A DNA stretch of 64,000 nucleotides from contig CAWHHZ010000021.1 of the NCBI GenBank assembly GCA_963829355.1, forward strand, positions 62,001 through 126,000, read 5' to 3'. Both the position numbers and the translations under genes were made by a program. The first letter of the stretch is position 1. Each line of letters begins with the position of its first letter. Source of the DNA: CAWHHZ01 sp963829355 (lineage in GTDB: Bacteria; Acidobacteriota; Thermoanaerobaculia; Gp7-AA8; JAHWKK01). Of the stretch, positions 8,193 to 17,162 are shown one piece after another. The notes under the pieces are model-generated. The model was not told the origin of the DNA. It saw nothing but the letters and a program-made list of their open reading frames with translations, and searched no databases.

Positions 8193-10536
8193 ATGTTTCG
8201 ATTCTCCCAGTCGCCGATTGCCATTCTGACGCTCGGAGTGGTGGCGTTTCTCATTGGTCTCGGACTCGCTCTGGTCTCGCTTCCTGAGTGGCGTCTCGAG
8301 CCGCTTCCGTCCCACGATTTCTTCATCGCAAAGGCCGATGAGAGCATGGAGCGTCTCCAGCTCCGCAAGCTCGACGAGTTTCATCTCGAGCTCACCGAAC
8401 GGGGAGCGAACTCCAACACGACTCTCTCGGAAGCTGAGGAGCTCGATCACTATTTCGGGGGAGATTCCGCCACCGACTGGCTCGAAAAGCGCGGCCGTAC
8501 CTTCTACATCCTGGCGGACACGCAGGTCGAGAATCGGGAAGGCAAGCAGCTCTCGGTCGATCTCAAGTTCAGTCTCAGCGGAGAGCTGGTGTCATTCACT
8601 GTCTGGCCCGACGAGATCGGGAGCGAGATGCTCCGTGGTACCGGCCTTCCCGGCCTGGCTCCCGATCAGATCGTGTCCACTTTGTTGAGAGAGGGTGAGG
8701 TTCTGGGTGAGAAGACGTCTCGTCGGCCTGTTCGGATCAGACCTGATCGTTTATCCGATTCACGGACCTGACGGAGAGTTCCTTGAGTCGATTCAGCTCG
8801 TCAGCCTCGACAGCTTCCCGATGATCGCGGTGTCGCGGAGTCCGGCAACCGCCGACCAGATTGCGGAACGTAGCTCAGGTTTCTCACTTTCTCACCTGCT
8901 TCGCGTCGGCTGGAAGCTCGGATCGAGAATGGCATTCGCGCTCTCGATCGTCGTGCTGCTCGCCGTTCTTCTCACGAGGCGGTCGGTCGGGTTGAAAAAC
9001 GGCCTGGTTCTCGCGACGATTCAGTTTCTGTTGGTGATTCCTCCGGTCATCCGCGGACAGCAGCAACTGATTCAGACCATTGCAATCGACCTGTTGTTTC
9101 TGGCCAGCGTCGTCGTGATCTTCATCGGTTGGAGTGCTGCTGAGAGCTGGTATCGGATTCTCTCGAACGAGACCACAACGGGTATTGATCATCTTCGCGA
9201 GCGAATCCTCGGTCACGAAGAGGGCAGGAGCCTCGTCGCGGGGTGGGGAGTTGGTGCGCTGATCGCCGGTGGACTGCTGATCTGCGCGTCGATCGCTCAC
9301 TCTCTGAGATGGCTCACCGCGACGACGGTCTCGATCGACCTGTCGGCTGTTTACCAGGTAAAAAATCCATGGTTCTCAGCCGTGATGGTCACGATCGCCA
9401 TTCTACTTGCTCGATCGTCCGCTCTCCGATGGTTTTCCTCGAACAGGCTCACACTCGTGTCGCTGGTCGTCGCGACGGTGTTGCTGGTGCCGGTCGTCGG
9501 TTTCGCTCCTTTTCCCTTCGCAGTTCTCGTCGCGCTGGGGCTCGGTTCGCTTCTGCTCTGGACCCTCAGTCACTACCGGTTACTCGGTATTCTGACAGCC
9601 GCACTCGTATTTCTGTCGCTTCCTCTCGCGATCTTCTCTCTGATTCACCCGGTCTGGCAGCCGCTGGAGTTGTTTGTCGCTACGGCGCTGTCCGCGGCCC
9701 CTCTGATCGTCGGTTTCGTCGGTCTCGGGAGAAGCGAGGTGGAGAGCCGGGAGCGCGTGGCGACACCGATGTTCATGCGGCGTCTCGAGCACGAGCGTCG
9801 TCTGCGTTACGAGATGGATCTCCTCGCGCGAATGCAGCTCGGGCTGCTTCCCGAATCGCCGCCGGTCCTCGACGAGTGGGAGATCGCCGTCCGCTCGGTG
9901 CTGCCGACCGAGGTGGGGGGCGACTTCTACGAGTTCATCGAGGACGAGGAGGGTTGCATCTGGGTCGCCATGGGCGACGTGTCCGGACATGGATACCAGT
10001 GTTCGATCGTCCATGCGATGACCAAGGCGGCTCTCCTCAGTCTCGTCTCGTCGAAACTGCGTCCGGGGGAGATCATGGACAAGCTCGATCAGGTGCTCCG
10101 ACACAGCGGCACCGCGCGAACATTCGTGGCGCTGGCGCTGATGCGGATCGATCCGCGAACCGGCGCCATCGACTACAGCAACGCTGCAAGTCCATTCCCG
10201 CTCGTCGTCAAGCCCGACGGCATCGAGGAGATCGAGCTCTCGACTCTGCCGCTCGGGCATGGCCCGGTGCAGGCGTATCACGATCACCAGTTCACGATGA
10301 CACCTGGTTCCGCAATCATCTTCTGGTCAGACGGCCTGTACGAGGCGAGAGACACACGTGAAGACGAGTACGGCTACGCCCGCGCTGCCACCATCGCGGG
10401 GGAGAATCTCCATCACGATGCAGCGACGATCATGGAAGCACTGTTCGACGACTGGACCCGGTTCCGCGGAGAGGCAGAGCTGGAGGACGACACGACGGTG
10501 CTGGTGATTAAACGAACGATGAACGATGAACGATGA
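8193..10536 (+). CDS. Multi-pass membrane PP2C/SpoIIE-type serine phosphatase (one frameshift)
   Basis: Predicted regulator of the partner-switch type, dephosphorylating anti-sigma-factor antagonists or similar proteins. From ATG 8193 there is an N-terminal membrane segment and an extracytoplasmic domain of about 160 aa. The frame changes in 8690-8720, continuing as GLFGSDLIVYPIHGPDGEF, then about ten hydrophobic segments, a short coiled region (LEHERRLRYEMDLLARMQLGLLPE) and the SpoIIE catalytic domain with its metal-binding acidic motifs: EVGGDFYEF, MGDVSGHG, FWSDGLYEARD and EDDTTVLVIK. It could be two overlapping genes, but one protein of about 780 aa is more natural. The last residues TMNDER are encoded by the heptanucleotide array that starts inside the gene's end. 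Confidence 0.82.
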
Positions 10537-10601
10537 ACGATGAAAGATGAACGATGAACGATGAACGATGAACGATGAACGATGAACGATGAACGATGAA
10601 A
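10515..10601. repeat. AACGATG heptanucleotide tandem array
   Basis: About 12 near-perfect tandem copies of the 7-bp unit AACGATG (one AAAGATG variant). The array begins within the last codons of the SpoIIE-type gene, which takes its stop codon from the repeat. Similar arrays lie at 12821-12878 and 16921-16990, also directly at the ends of plus-strand genes. The inverted version is at 10771-10844. Confidence 0.95.
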
Positions 10602-10729
10602 AGGGCCAGAACGTTCAGGCGTGAGTCTCACTTCACTGGATGATGGTTCTCCTCTCGTATCCCTCAAAAAGAGACTCGCTCACGCTTGTTGATCGCCGCT
10701 GGATGGCGCCATTGCCGCAGGTGCCGCAG

Positions 10730-10764
10730 GCCCTCACCCCAGCCCTCTCCCAGAGGGAGAGGGA
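10730..10764. repeat. CCCTCACCCC-type hairpin repeat
   Basis: CCCTCTCCC (10743-10751) and GGGAGAGGG (10755-10763) form a 9-bp hairpin with a 3-base loop, preceded by CCCTCACCCCAG. I recognise this as a very widespread bacterial intergenic repeat. It lies between the forward and inverted heptad arrays. Confidence 0.8.
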
Positions 10765-10770
10765 GAAACT

Positions 10771-10844
10771 CTTCATCTCTCATCTCTCATCTCTCATCGT
10801 TCATCGTTCATCTTTCATCTTTCATCTTTCATCTTTCATCTTTC
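10771..10844. repeat. Inverted heptanucleotide array (TCATCGT / TCATCTT / TCATCTC)
   Basis: About ten tandem 7-mers that are the reverse complement type of the array at 10515, with the variable bases shifting along the array (CTC, then CGT, then CTT). The two arrays face each other over about 170 bases and could pair as a large imperfect hairpin. The array runs into the 3' end of the glycosyltransferase gene. Confidence 0.9.
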
Positions 10845-11525
10845 CGCCTCCCCCTCTCCTCGATAGAGCTTCGCCAGCGTTTCCGCGGGCGTTCCTCGTC
10901 GCCACGCGATCACGATCCGCCAGTTCAGGATCGTGGTGCGGAGAAGCCCCTTCTGGAGAAATCGCCGGCCGGACGTCATGACGGGTGAGGAAAGAATCGC
11001 CACGCGGCCACGCTTCTTCATCCGCAGAGCCATCTCGTAGTCCTCCATGATCGGCTGCTCCCGGAATCCGCCGTTGAGCTCGAGCTCCCTCCGGACGATC
11101 CATTGGGCCTGATCTCCCCACGGGCAGCGCGAAATCGCGCACCGCGTATTGATCAGGAGCTCGGCCAGCCGGAGTCGCCACGAATGCTCCGCGAAACGGA
11201 GACGAAAACCTCCGAAGATACTTCCTTCGTCGACTGCGCTCTCGATGAGAACTGCTGCGTCGTCTGGCAGCTCGGTATCGGCGTGAAGAAAGAGAACGAT
11301 GTCTGATGTCGTCGCGGCCGCTCCGGCATTGAGCTGGCGTCCCCGAATCGACTCCGTCGCGACCACAACGGCGCCATGATCGCGAGCCACCGCGACAGTT
11401 TCGTCGGTGGAGCCTCCGTCAGAGACGACGATCTCACACGCCCCCGCGCGTCGCGCGGACTCGATCGCCGCTCCGATTCTTCGCTCCTCGTTCAGAGCCG
11501 GAATCACCACCGCAAGGCTGCGCAC
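10836..11525 (-). CDS. Family 2 glycosyltransferase (TIGR04283-like)
   Basis: GT-A fold glycosyltransferase of about 230 aa. VVIPALNEERRIGAAIES opens the nucleotide-binding fold, VSDGGSTDET is the donor loop, GRGRQLNAG-type text (IRGRQLNAGA) follows, and LFLHADTELP contains the metal-binding DxD-equivalent. The C-terminal part (CPWGDQAQWIVRREL, MEDYEMALRMKKRG) matches the TIGR04283 family of rSAM/selenodomain-associated or arsenosugar-type transferases. Upstream extensions of the frame lie in palindromic DNA, so I use the GTG at 11525 just before the fold; no Shine-Dalgarno supports it. Substrate unknown. The last codons overlap the inverted heptad array. Confidence 0.8.
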   Translation of the reverse strand: MRSLAVVIPALNEERRIGAAIESARRAGACEIVVSDGGSTDETVAVARDHGAVVVATESIRGRQLNAGAAATTSDIVLFLHADTELPDDAAVLIESAVDEGSIFGGFRLRFAEHSWRLRLAELLINTRCAISRCPWGDQAQWIVRRELELNGGFREQPIMEDYEMALRMKKRGRVAILSSPVMTSGRRFLQKGLLRTTILNWRIVIAWRRGTPAETLAKLYRGEGEAER

Positions 11526-11550
11526 AGGCGCGATGGTAACGCACGAGTCG

Positions 11551-11745
11551 TGTGGGTGGGTCGCCCGTGTGGGTCGCGCGTCCCGCGCGATGCATGCAGG
11601 CGTCATTCGCCTGCACCCTGTACCAGGCAGGATCGTTCCACGCCGGCTTGCTGGTAGCTCGCGAAACGATACCTCCTGGTAGTAGTCGCCGGGGCGGGAC
11701 GCCCCGGGGCATGGGGCCGGAGGCCCGACCCACACACTGTTGCAC
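11551..11745. repeat. Cluster of GC-rich constant-loop hairpins
   Basis: The gap between the divergent glycosyltransferase and mobA-moaC genes holds three short palindromes with different stems and similar loops: CGCGCG-TCC-CGCGCG (11575-11589), GCAGGCG-TCATT-CGCCTGC (11596-11614) and CCGGGGCG-GGA-CGCCCCGG (11689-11707). GTGTGGGTCG at the left and CGACCCACAC at the right are inverted. A 26-bp block around 11570-11590 recurs exactly inverted near 28034-28060. Confidence 0.75.
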
Positions 11746-11758
11746 TAAACTGTCTTGT

Positions 11759-12829
11759 ATGAGGTGTTACATCCTTGCGGGTGGTGAGTCGAGCCGGATG
11801 GGGCGGTCGAAGGCGGATCTCGTCCTCGGTGGCCGCAGCTTTCTTCGCCGCGTGATCGACGCAGCAAAGCCGGTCTTCGACGACGTGGTCGTCGTGACCC
11901 GAGAGCCCCACGAGATCGATGATGTTCGGGTACTCGTCGAGCCACCCCATGAGGACGCAGCGTCTATATTCGGGCTGCAGGCCGCCCTCGGCGATGCGGA
12001 CGATATCCGGAACTGGATCCTGGCCGTCGATTACCCGATGATCGACAGCGCGCTCCTACAGATGCTGGCGAGTCGCTACGAGTCCTCGTACGCCGAGATG
12101 TTCGTTCCGACGTGGGACGGGAAGCCGCAGCTTCTCTGTGCCGGCTGGGCCAGGACGCTCTGGAAGCCAGTCACGAGACAGATCCGGGATCGCCAGTACT
12201 CGCTGCGGGCGCTTCTCGACATGGGACGCACCGAGCTGCTCGACGAAGACGAGCTGCGGATGAGAGTGCGCGGGAACCCGTTCCGCAACGTGAATACACC
12301 GGAGGAGTACGAGACCTTGAAGAGCGAACTGGAGCACGACCCGGCCGACGTGAAGATACTGTCGCATATCGATGACGAGGGTGGGGTCTCGATGGTCGAC
12401 GTGGGCGGCAAGGACGTCACGCGCCGGCGGGCAGTGGCCGAGGGGCATGTGCGGATGAGTGCCGCGACTCTCGAGCTCGTCCGCAACAAGGCGCTTCCGA
12501 AGGGTGACGTGCTCACGACAGCACGGATCGCGGGAATCTTCGCGGCAAAGAAGACTTCCGATCTGATTCCTCTGACCCATCCGCTGTCGATCGACAAGGT
12601 CTCGATCGACTTCGAGGTCGACGACGAGCGGAGCCGCATTACCATTCGAGCCGAGGTGCGTTGCAGCGGCCGCACCGGAGTGGAGATCGAGGCGATGACC
12701 GCGTGCTCGATCGCCGCACTCACGATCTACGACATGTGCAAGAGCGCCGAGAAAGGCATCGTGATCGAGGGGGTCCGCCTGCTCGAGAAGTCGGGCGGCA
12801 AGAGCGGGGAGTGGAGAACGGAACGATGA
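11759..12829 (+). CDS. MobA-MoaC fusion for molybdenum cofactor synthesis
   Basis: One 356-residue protein joins two Moco enzymes. Residues 1-195 are a MobA-type nucleotidyltransferase: LAGGESSRMGRSKADL at residues 6-21, LAVDYPMIDSALL near 88-100 and RNVNTPEEYETLK near 176-188. It should attach GMP (or CMP) to molybdopterin. Residues about 200-350 are a complete MoaC, cyclic pyranopterin monophosphate synthase, with TSDLIPLTHPL (His274), GVEIEAMTA (Glu309/Glu311) and YDMCKS (Asp325, Lys328). The two enzymes act at opposite ends of the pathway, so the fusion is unusual. No frame break is present at the junction. The start ATG at 11759 lies outside the hairpin DNA; no other moa/mob gene is in the window. 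The stop is provided by an AACGATG array. Confidence 0.9.
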   Translation: MRCYILAGGESSRMGRSKADLVLGGRSFLRRVIDAAKPVFDDVVVVTREPHEIDDVRVLVEPPHEDAASIFGLQAALGDADDIRNWILAVDYPMIDSALLQMLASRYESSYAEMFVPTWDGKPQLLCAGWARTLWKPVTRQIRDRQYSLRALLDMGRTELLDEDELRMRVRGNPFRNVNTPEEYETLKSELEHDPADVKILSHIDDEGGVSMVDVGGKDVTRRRAVAEGHVRMSAATLELVRNKALPKGDVLTTARIAGIFAAKKTSDLIPLTHPLSIDKVSIDFEVDDERSRITIRAEVRCSGRTGVEIEAMTACSIAALTIYDMCKSAEKGIVIEGVRLLEKSGGKSGEWRTER

Positions 12830-12878
12830 ACGATGAACGATGAACGATGAACGATGAACGATGAACGATGAACGATGA
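12821..12878. repeat. AACGATG heptanucleotide tandem array
   Basis: About eight perfect copies of the same 7-bp unit as at 10515, starting in the final codons of mobA-moaC. It is followed by AAAAGCC...ACGTTC, which resembles the AAAAGGGCC...ACGTTC after the first array, so the flank is part of the repeat family. Confidence 0.95.
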
Positions 12879-12913
12879 AAAGCCGGCCCGCACGTTCCTT
12901 GCGCTGGAGTCCT

Positions 12914-14002
12914 TTATCTGTTCGCGCTGCTCTCGCGTAGCGCCTGCTGGATGGTTCTGAGGATGCGCTGGTTCGAGTCGATCGCCATGTCGACGAGCGT
13001 CTGGCGATCGGAGAAGCCGTTGAAGATGACGACGAATCGATCGATGCGATAGGCGACGGTGCGCCCGACGAACTGCTCTTCAGCGGTGAAATTGTCCTCG
13101 CCAAGGTTCGGCACCGGATCGAGAAGGCTACCGCTGTTCTCGAAGAAGCTCCTCCACGTGTCGAGGATCAGCTTTGCCGCATCGCGGCTGGGGGCGGGAA
13201 GAATCAGGCCCTGGACCTCATACTCGCCGACCTGGAAGTCGGCGACGAACGAGTTGGCGAGATACGGCTGCCCGAGCGCGCGCTCACGCTGGAACCGTTC
13301 ACTCAGGGGAATCCGGTTCTTCGAGGGCAGAAACCGGAAAGCGCCGGGGAGCCCAGGCGCGGAAGGCATCCCTTCGATCGTCGCGAGCGACAGGTTCTGT
13401 CGTGAAGCCTGTTCCCCCTCGCCTCGTCCGGTCACACGTATGAGGAATGGCCCTCGCCAGATCACCGTAGCGTCGCGTGTCGAGATCGCCAGGTTCTCGA
13501 CGTCGAGCACCTCGGCCGAATCGGGACGGTGCTCTGAGAAGGCGCCGAACGATTGAACAAAGTCCGGAAATCTGAAGATCTCCACGATCGCGAAGCCCTT
13601 GCCGCTCGCCGTCACGTACTCCCCGACGGTGAGATCGATCACGTCGTAGAGCTGGAAGATCTCGCTGTCCTCAGCGAGGTACTGGTCGAGGAATGCGCTC
13701 GGGTAGACGGAAGGGTCTTCCGTCAGACGCCATCCGGGCGCTTCCTCCTCCCTGGGAAGGAATTGCATGGAGGGAGATTCGAGCGCCTGTGGCTCGAGCT
13801 CCTCCACCTTCTCCTCGGCAGGGGGTGGAGCAGGGGTTTCTCGCGGCTCCTCCGCCTCACTGCTGCACGCAGAGAGTACGGAGAGAGCCGCGAAGATGAG
13901 CAGCGGCAGGATCAGTCGATCGACTGCAGAAACTCGATCGTTGCGCGAACCCCGACTCCGGTCGCTCCCTTTCGGTCTCTGCTGTTCTTGTTTTCGGCCC
14001 AT
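12914..14002 (-). CDS. DUF6599-like lipoprotein, start uncertain
   Basis: A probable outer-membrane or periplasmic lipoprotein: hydrophobic stretch ILPLLIFAALSVLSAC with lipobox LSAC, then an acidic Pro-Glu-rich linker (RETPAPPPAEEKVEELEP) and a globular domain of about 270 aa with GWRLTEDPSVYPSAFLDQYLAED, YDVIDLTVGEYV and FVGRTVAYRIDRFVVIFNGF. The pattern recalls the DUF6599 family seen in Acidobacteria; function unknown. The only upstream ATG in frame (14002) overlaps pepA by about 90 bases and gives an unusually long basic n-region, so the true start may be a non-ATG codon near 13925. It is downstream of pepA in the same direction and probably co-transcribed. Confidence 0.7.
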   Translation of the reverse strand: MGRKQEQQRPKGSDRSRGSRNDRVSAVDRLILPLLIFAALSVLSACSSEAEEPRETPAPPPAEEKVEELEPQALESPSMQFLPREEEAPGWRLTEDPSVYPSAFLDQYLAEDSEIFQLYDVIDLTVGEYVTASGKGFAIVEIFRFPDFVQSFGAFSEHRPDSAEVLDVENLAISTRDATVIWRGPFLIRVTGRGEGEQASRQNLSLATIEGMPSAPGLPGAFRFLPSKNRIPLSERFQRERALGQPYLANSFVADFQVGEYEVQGLILPAPSRDAAKLILDTWRSFFENSGSLLDPVPNLGEDNFTAEEQFVGRTVAYRIDRFVVIFNGFSDRQTLVDMAIDSNQRILRTIQQALRESSANR

Positions 14003-15381
14003 GCGGTTCCGGCGATGTCGACGTGTGCCCAGGAGTCGCATTTGACGAACTCCTTGAGGAACATTGCTGCGGTGATCGATCCGGCAGCGCGGCCGCCCGA
14101 GTTCTTGATGTCGGCCCATTCGCTGCTGATCAGCTCACGGTAATCGTCCCACTCCGGAAGCCTCCAGAGTCGCTCGCCTACCTTCTCGCCTGCATCAATC
14201 AACTTTCGAGCCAGCTCGTCGTCATTCGAGAACAGTCCCGAGGCTTCAGCCCCCAGAGCGATGACACACGCACCAGTGAGAGTGGCGAAGTCGATCAGGT
14301 GATCCGGCTCGTAACGGTCCGCGTAGTGGAGCGCATCGCAGAGGATCATCCGGCCCTCTGCGTCCGTGTTCACGATCTCCACGGTCTTGCCCGACATCGT
14401 GGTGACGATGTCACCAGGCTTGTAAGCCGAGCCGCTCGGCAGGTTCTCGGTCGAGGGGATCAGGCCGACGACGTGATGCGGGATATCGAGTGCAGCCACG
14501 GCCTGCATGATGCCAACGACCGCCGCAGCGCCGCACATGTCGAACTTCATCTCCTCCATCTGGCTGCTCGGCTTGATCGAGATGCCACCGGAGTCGAAGG
14601 TGATTCCCTTGCCGACGAACACGATCGTCTTCTTCGCCTTCTTCGGCTTGTGCTCGAGGACGATGAATCTCGGTTCCTTGTCGGAGCCCTGGTTCACCGC
14701 GAGAAGACCACCCATCTTCAGCTTCTCGATCTGCTTTTTGTCGAACACTTCGCACTTCAGCCCGAGCTCTTTGGCCATCGCCTGAGCGCGATTGCCGATC
14801 TCGGTCGGCGTGACGAGGTTCCCCGGTCCGTTACCGAGATCGCGGACTGTGCGGACCGCTGCGGCGATCTTCTGAGCCTCGTCAGTCAGGCGTTTGGCAG
14901 CCTTCTTGTCGATGGTCAGGGGCGCCACGATCGTCGCGTCGACCTCGAAGTCGGGCGTCTCGCGCTCCATGGTCAGATACTTCGAGTATCGATAGTCCGC
15001 GTGTGCGGTGAGATCTGCGATCTGGCGCATTGTCGCGGTCTCATCGAGGCCGGGGAGCGTGTAGGGAAACACGATCGCGATCTTGCCGTCGCGATTCGAT
15101 TTGGCGACCGTTGCGGCACGGGCGAGAGCAGCTCTGAGGCTGCGGTTCGTGAGGCGTTTGCTCTCGCCGAGTCCGATCAGAGTGATCTTGCGGGGAGACT
15201 CGCCGAGAGTGCTGACCAGTTCTTCGTCCCGACCCTTGAATCTGGACGAGTCGATGGCGTCGCGCACCCGTTCGGTGACATCATCGGGTAAATTGAGGGG
15301 GCTTTGAGAGTCCTGGGTAAGCAGTACGAAAAGGTTGTCGTACTTCGAGAGCTTCACCTCGGGTTGAATCGATACGTTCAC
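13912..15381 (-). CDS. pepA: Leucyl aminopeptidase
   Basis: M17 cytosolic aminopeptidase of about 489 aa that removes N-terminal residues from peptides, using two metal ions. The catalytic C-domain is complete: VGKGITFDSGGISIKPSS (metal-binding Lys and Asp), MKFDMCGAAAVVG, the family signature NTDAEGRMIL and LIDFATLTGACVIALG, then KNSGGRAAGSITAAMFLKEFV and HVDIAGTAW. The start is the GTG at 15381 with a strong GGAGGACC ribosome binding site; the open frame further upstream is spurious. The N-terminal macro-like domain begins at VSIQPEVKLSKYDNL. It is followed closely by the lipoprotein gene and lies divergent to the NtrC-type regulator. Confidence 0.95.
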   Translation of the reverse strand: MNVSIQPEVKLSKYDNLFVLLTQDSQSPLNLPDDVTERVRDAIDSSRFKGRDEELVSTLGESPRKITLIGLGESKRLTNRSLRAALARAATVAKSNRDGKIAIVFPYTLPGLDETATMRQIADLTAHADYRYSKYLTMERETPDFEVDATIVAPLTIDKKAAKRLTDEAQKIAAAVRTVRDLGNGPGNLVTPTEIGNRAQAMAKELGLKCEVFDKKQIEKLKMGGLLAVNQGSDKEPRFIVLEHKPKKAKKTIVFVGKGITFDSGGISIKPSSQMEEMKFDMCGAAAVVGIMQAVAALDIPHHVVGLIPSTENLPSGSAYKPGDIVTTMSGKTVEIVNTDAEGRMILCDALHYADRYEPDHLIDFATLTGACVIALGAEASGLFSNDDELARKLIDAGEKVGERLWRLPEWDDYRELISSEWADIKNSGGRAAGSITAAMFLKEFVKCDSWAHVDIAGTAWAENKNSRDRKGATGVGVRATIEFLQSID

Positions 15382-15558
15382 TGTGGTCCTCCGATTCGCA
15401 TGTTTGGGATCCCCGAGCTCGAATGTTGATACCGGGAGCGTCCGCTGTGAAAGAGGCGGGACTCCTCTCTCGGGGAGAGCGGCGTGATTGTAGCAGAGCC
15501 AATACCCCGAGCGAAGCTGGCCGCTGATGGAATGTGGCGTGGAGGGAGATCGAAAGCT

Positions 15559-16917
15559 ATGGGTAAGCGCGTGTTGATCGTCGACGACGAGGCCGCCGTA
15601 CGCGATGCGATCCGGATGACACTCGAATACGAGGGTTATCAGGTCGAAGAGGCCAAATCCGGCAAGGAAGGGATCGAGAAGGGGGTCGCCGGAACATGGG
15701 ACGTCATTCTGCTCGACATCAAGATGCCGGTGATCGACGGTATGGAGGTGCTGGACCGCTACCGGGAGGCCGGGGTGAGCGCCCCCGTCGTCGTCGTCTC
15801 CGGTCATGGAGATATCCGCACGGCCGTGGAGGCGACCAGGAAGGGGGGCTACGATTTCATCGAGAAGCCACTCAATCGCGACCGCCTTCTCCTCTCCGTT
15901 CGAAATGCCTCGACGCAGCACCGCCTCGGAGTCGAGAACCAGGAGCTCCGCAAGCAACAGGAACAGACCTACGATCTCGTCGGAGAGTCAGAGCCGATCC
16001 GCATTCTCCGCCAGCAGATCGAGCGAGCTGCACCCACCTCGGCGACCGTTCTGATCGAGGGAGAGTCGGGTACCGGCAAGGAGCTCGTCGCGCGCCAGAT
16101 TCACGGAGCCTCGGCGCGGCACGACCGGCCGTTCATCCAGGTCAATTGCGCCGCCATCCCCGACGAGTTGATCGAATCCGAGCTCTTCGGTCACGAGAAA
16201 GGCTCATTCACCGGCGCCGTCAGGAGGCAAACGGGAAAATTTGTGGCGGCCGACGGTGGAACGATCTTCCTCGACGAGGTGGGTGACATGTCACTGCGCA
16301 CGCAGGCCAAGGTTCTGCGGGTCCTGCAGGAAGGGGATGTGGAGCCGGTGGGGTCATCGAGCATCGTCAAGGTCGACGTGCGGGTGATTGCCGCCACGAA
16401 CAAGAACCTGAAGGAAGAGATCGAGGCGGAGACGTTCCGGGAAGACCTCTACTACCGCCTGAACGTCATCCCGGTGCGGACGCCGCCGTTGCGCGAGCGG
16501 CGTGCCGACATTTCTCTGCTCGTCGACCACTTTGCGAACCTCTACGCGCGACAGTACAACTTCAAGGCGAAGCAGTTCTCGGAGGGAGCGGCGAGCGCAC
16601 TTCGCGACGCTCCGTGGAGAGGTAACGTTCGGGAGCTGCGGAACCTCGTCGAGCGGCTCGTGATCATGACACCGGGGGATGTGATCGACGTGGGAGATCT
16701 CCCCGCGGAGCTGTTCCAGATCCCCTCCGAGATCGTATCCGGAGCGATGAATCTGAAGACGCTGCAGGACTTCAAGGACTTCGCCGAAAAGAGCTTCATC
16801 CTCGCGAAGCTGCGCGAGAACGGCTGGAACGTCTCGAAGACCGCTGAAAGCATCGAGACGCCGCGCTCCAATCTCTACAAGAAAATCGAGCAGTACGGGA
16901 TCGAGAGGGAGGAGTGA
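15559..16917 (+). CDS. NtrC-family sigma-54-dependent response regulator
   Basis: Phosphorylation-controlled activator of sigma-54 promoters, 452 aa. Receiver domain residues 1-120 with VDDE and phospho-acceptor Asp53 (LLDIKMP), and Lys in IEKPLN. AAA+ domain from about residue 145: Walker A GESGTGKE, the sigma-54 contact loop GSFTGA (the usual GAFTGA with Ser for Ala), Walker B GGTIFLDEVGDM, arginine-finger regions REDLYYRLNV and PWRGNVRELRN. The C-terminal Fis-type helix-turn-helix is AKLRENGWNVSKTAESIETPRSNLYKKIEQYG. The ATG at 15559 follows GGAGGGAG. No sensor kinase is adjacent, so the signal is unknown. The stop is followed within 5 bases by a heptad array. Confidence 0.95.
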   Translation: MGKRVLIVDDEAAVRDAIRMTLEYEGYQVEEAKSGKEGIEKGVAGTWDVILLDIKMPVIDGMEVLDRYREAGVSAPVVVVSGHGDIRTAVEATRKGGYDFIEKPLNRDRLLLSVRNASTQHRLGVENQELRKQQEQTYDLVGESEPIRILRQQIERAAPTSATVLIEGESGTGKELVARQIHGASARHDRPFIQVNCAAIPDELIESELFGHEKGSFTGAVRRQTGKFVAADGGTIFLDEVGDMSLRTQAKVLRVLQEGDVEPVGSSSIVKVDVRVIAATNKNLKEEIEAETFREDLYYRLNVIPVRTPPLRERRADISLLVDHFANLYARQYNFKAKQFSEGAASALRDAPWRGNVRELRNLVERLVIMTPGDVIDVGDLPAELFQIPSEIVSGAMNLKTLQDFKDFAEKSFILAKLRENGWNVSKTAESIETPRSNLYKKIEQYGIEREE

Positions 16918-16920
16918 GGT

Positions 16921-16990
16921 GAACGATGAACGATGAACGATGAACGATGAACGATGAACGATGAACGATGAACGATGAACGATGAACGAT
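16921..16990. repeat. AACGATG heptanucleotide tandem array
   Basis: Ten perfect copies of the 7-bp unit beginning right after the NtrC-type gene. The inverted version, 17121-17160, lies on the other side of a GTCATTCTGAG element, so array, palindrome and inverted array are nested. Confidence 0.95.
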
Positions 16991-17009
16991 GGAGACGATC
17001 AGGTCGGCT

Positions 17010-17117
17010 GTCATTCTGAGCCGACGGATCCCGCGCCGCGGGAGAAGGACGGTCGAAGAATCTCGCAATTACCTGCAGTCAGCCCGTACGCGATCCTTCG
17101 CAGCCTCTCAGGATGCC
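17010..17117. repeat. Nested palindromic intergenic element (GTCATCCTGAG family)
   Basis: Starts GTCATTCTGAG and ends CCTCTCAGGATG, with internal GATCCCGCGCCGCGGGA and TCGAAGAATC / GATCCTTCG arms. It sits exactly between the two inverted heptad arrays. Confidence 0.75.
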
Positions 17118-17120
17118 AGC

Positions 17121-17160
17121 CCGTTCATCGTTCATCGTTCATCGTTCATCGTTCATCGTT
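17121..17160. repeat. Inverted CGTTCAT heptanucleotide array
   Basis: Five to six tandem copies of the reverse-complement unit, abutting the stop codon of the ThrE-type exporter gene, which is transcribed toward it from the right. Confidence 0.95.
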
Positions 17161-17162
17161 CC

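Noticed and set aside
10515..10601. Repeating MNDER/SFIVHRSS peptides as real small proteins
   Set aside because: These peptides are simply the translation of the heptanucleotide arrays in different frames; no ribosome binding site or conservation supports them.
11527..11758. Extension of the glycosyltransferase and mobA-moaC frames through the gap
   Set aside because: Both frames stay open only because the hairpin DNA is GC-rich; the encoded text has no family similarity.
14023..15291. 422-aa plus-strand open frame over pepA
   Set aside because: Antisense shadow; pepA motifs are complete on the other strand.
16921..17160. CRISPR array formed by the repeated 7-mers
   Set aside because: The units are contiguous 7-bp tandem repeats with no spacers, and no cas gene is present.
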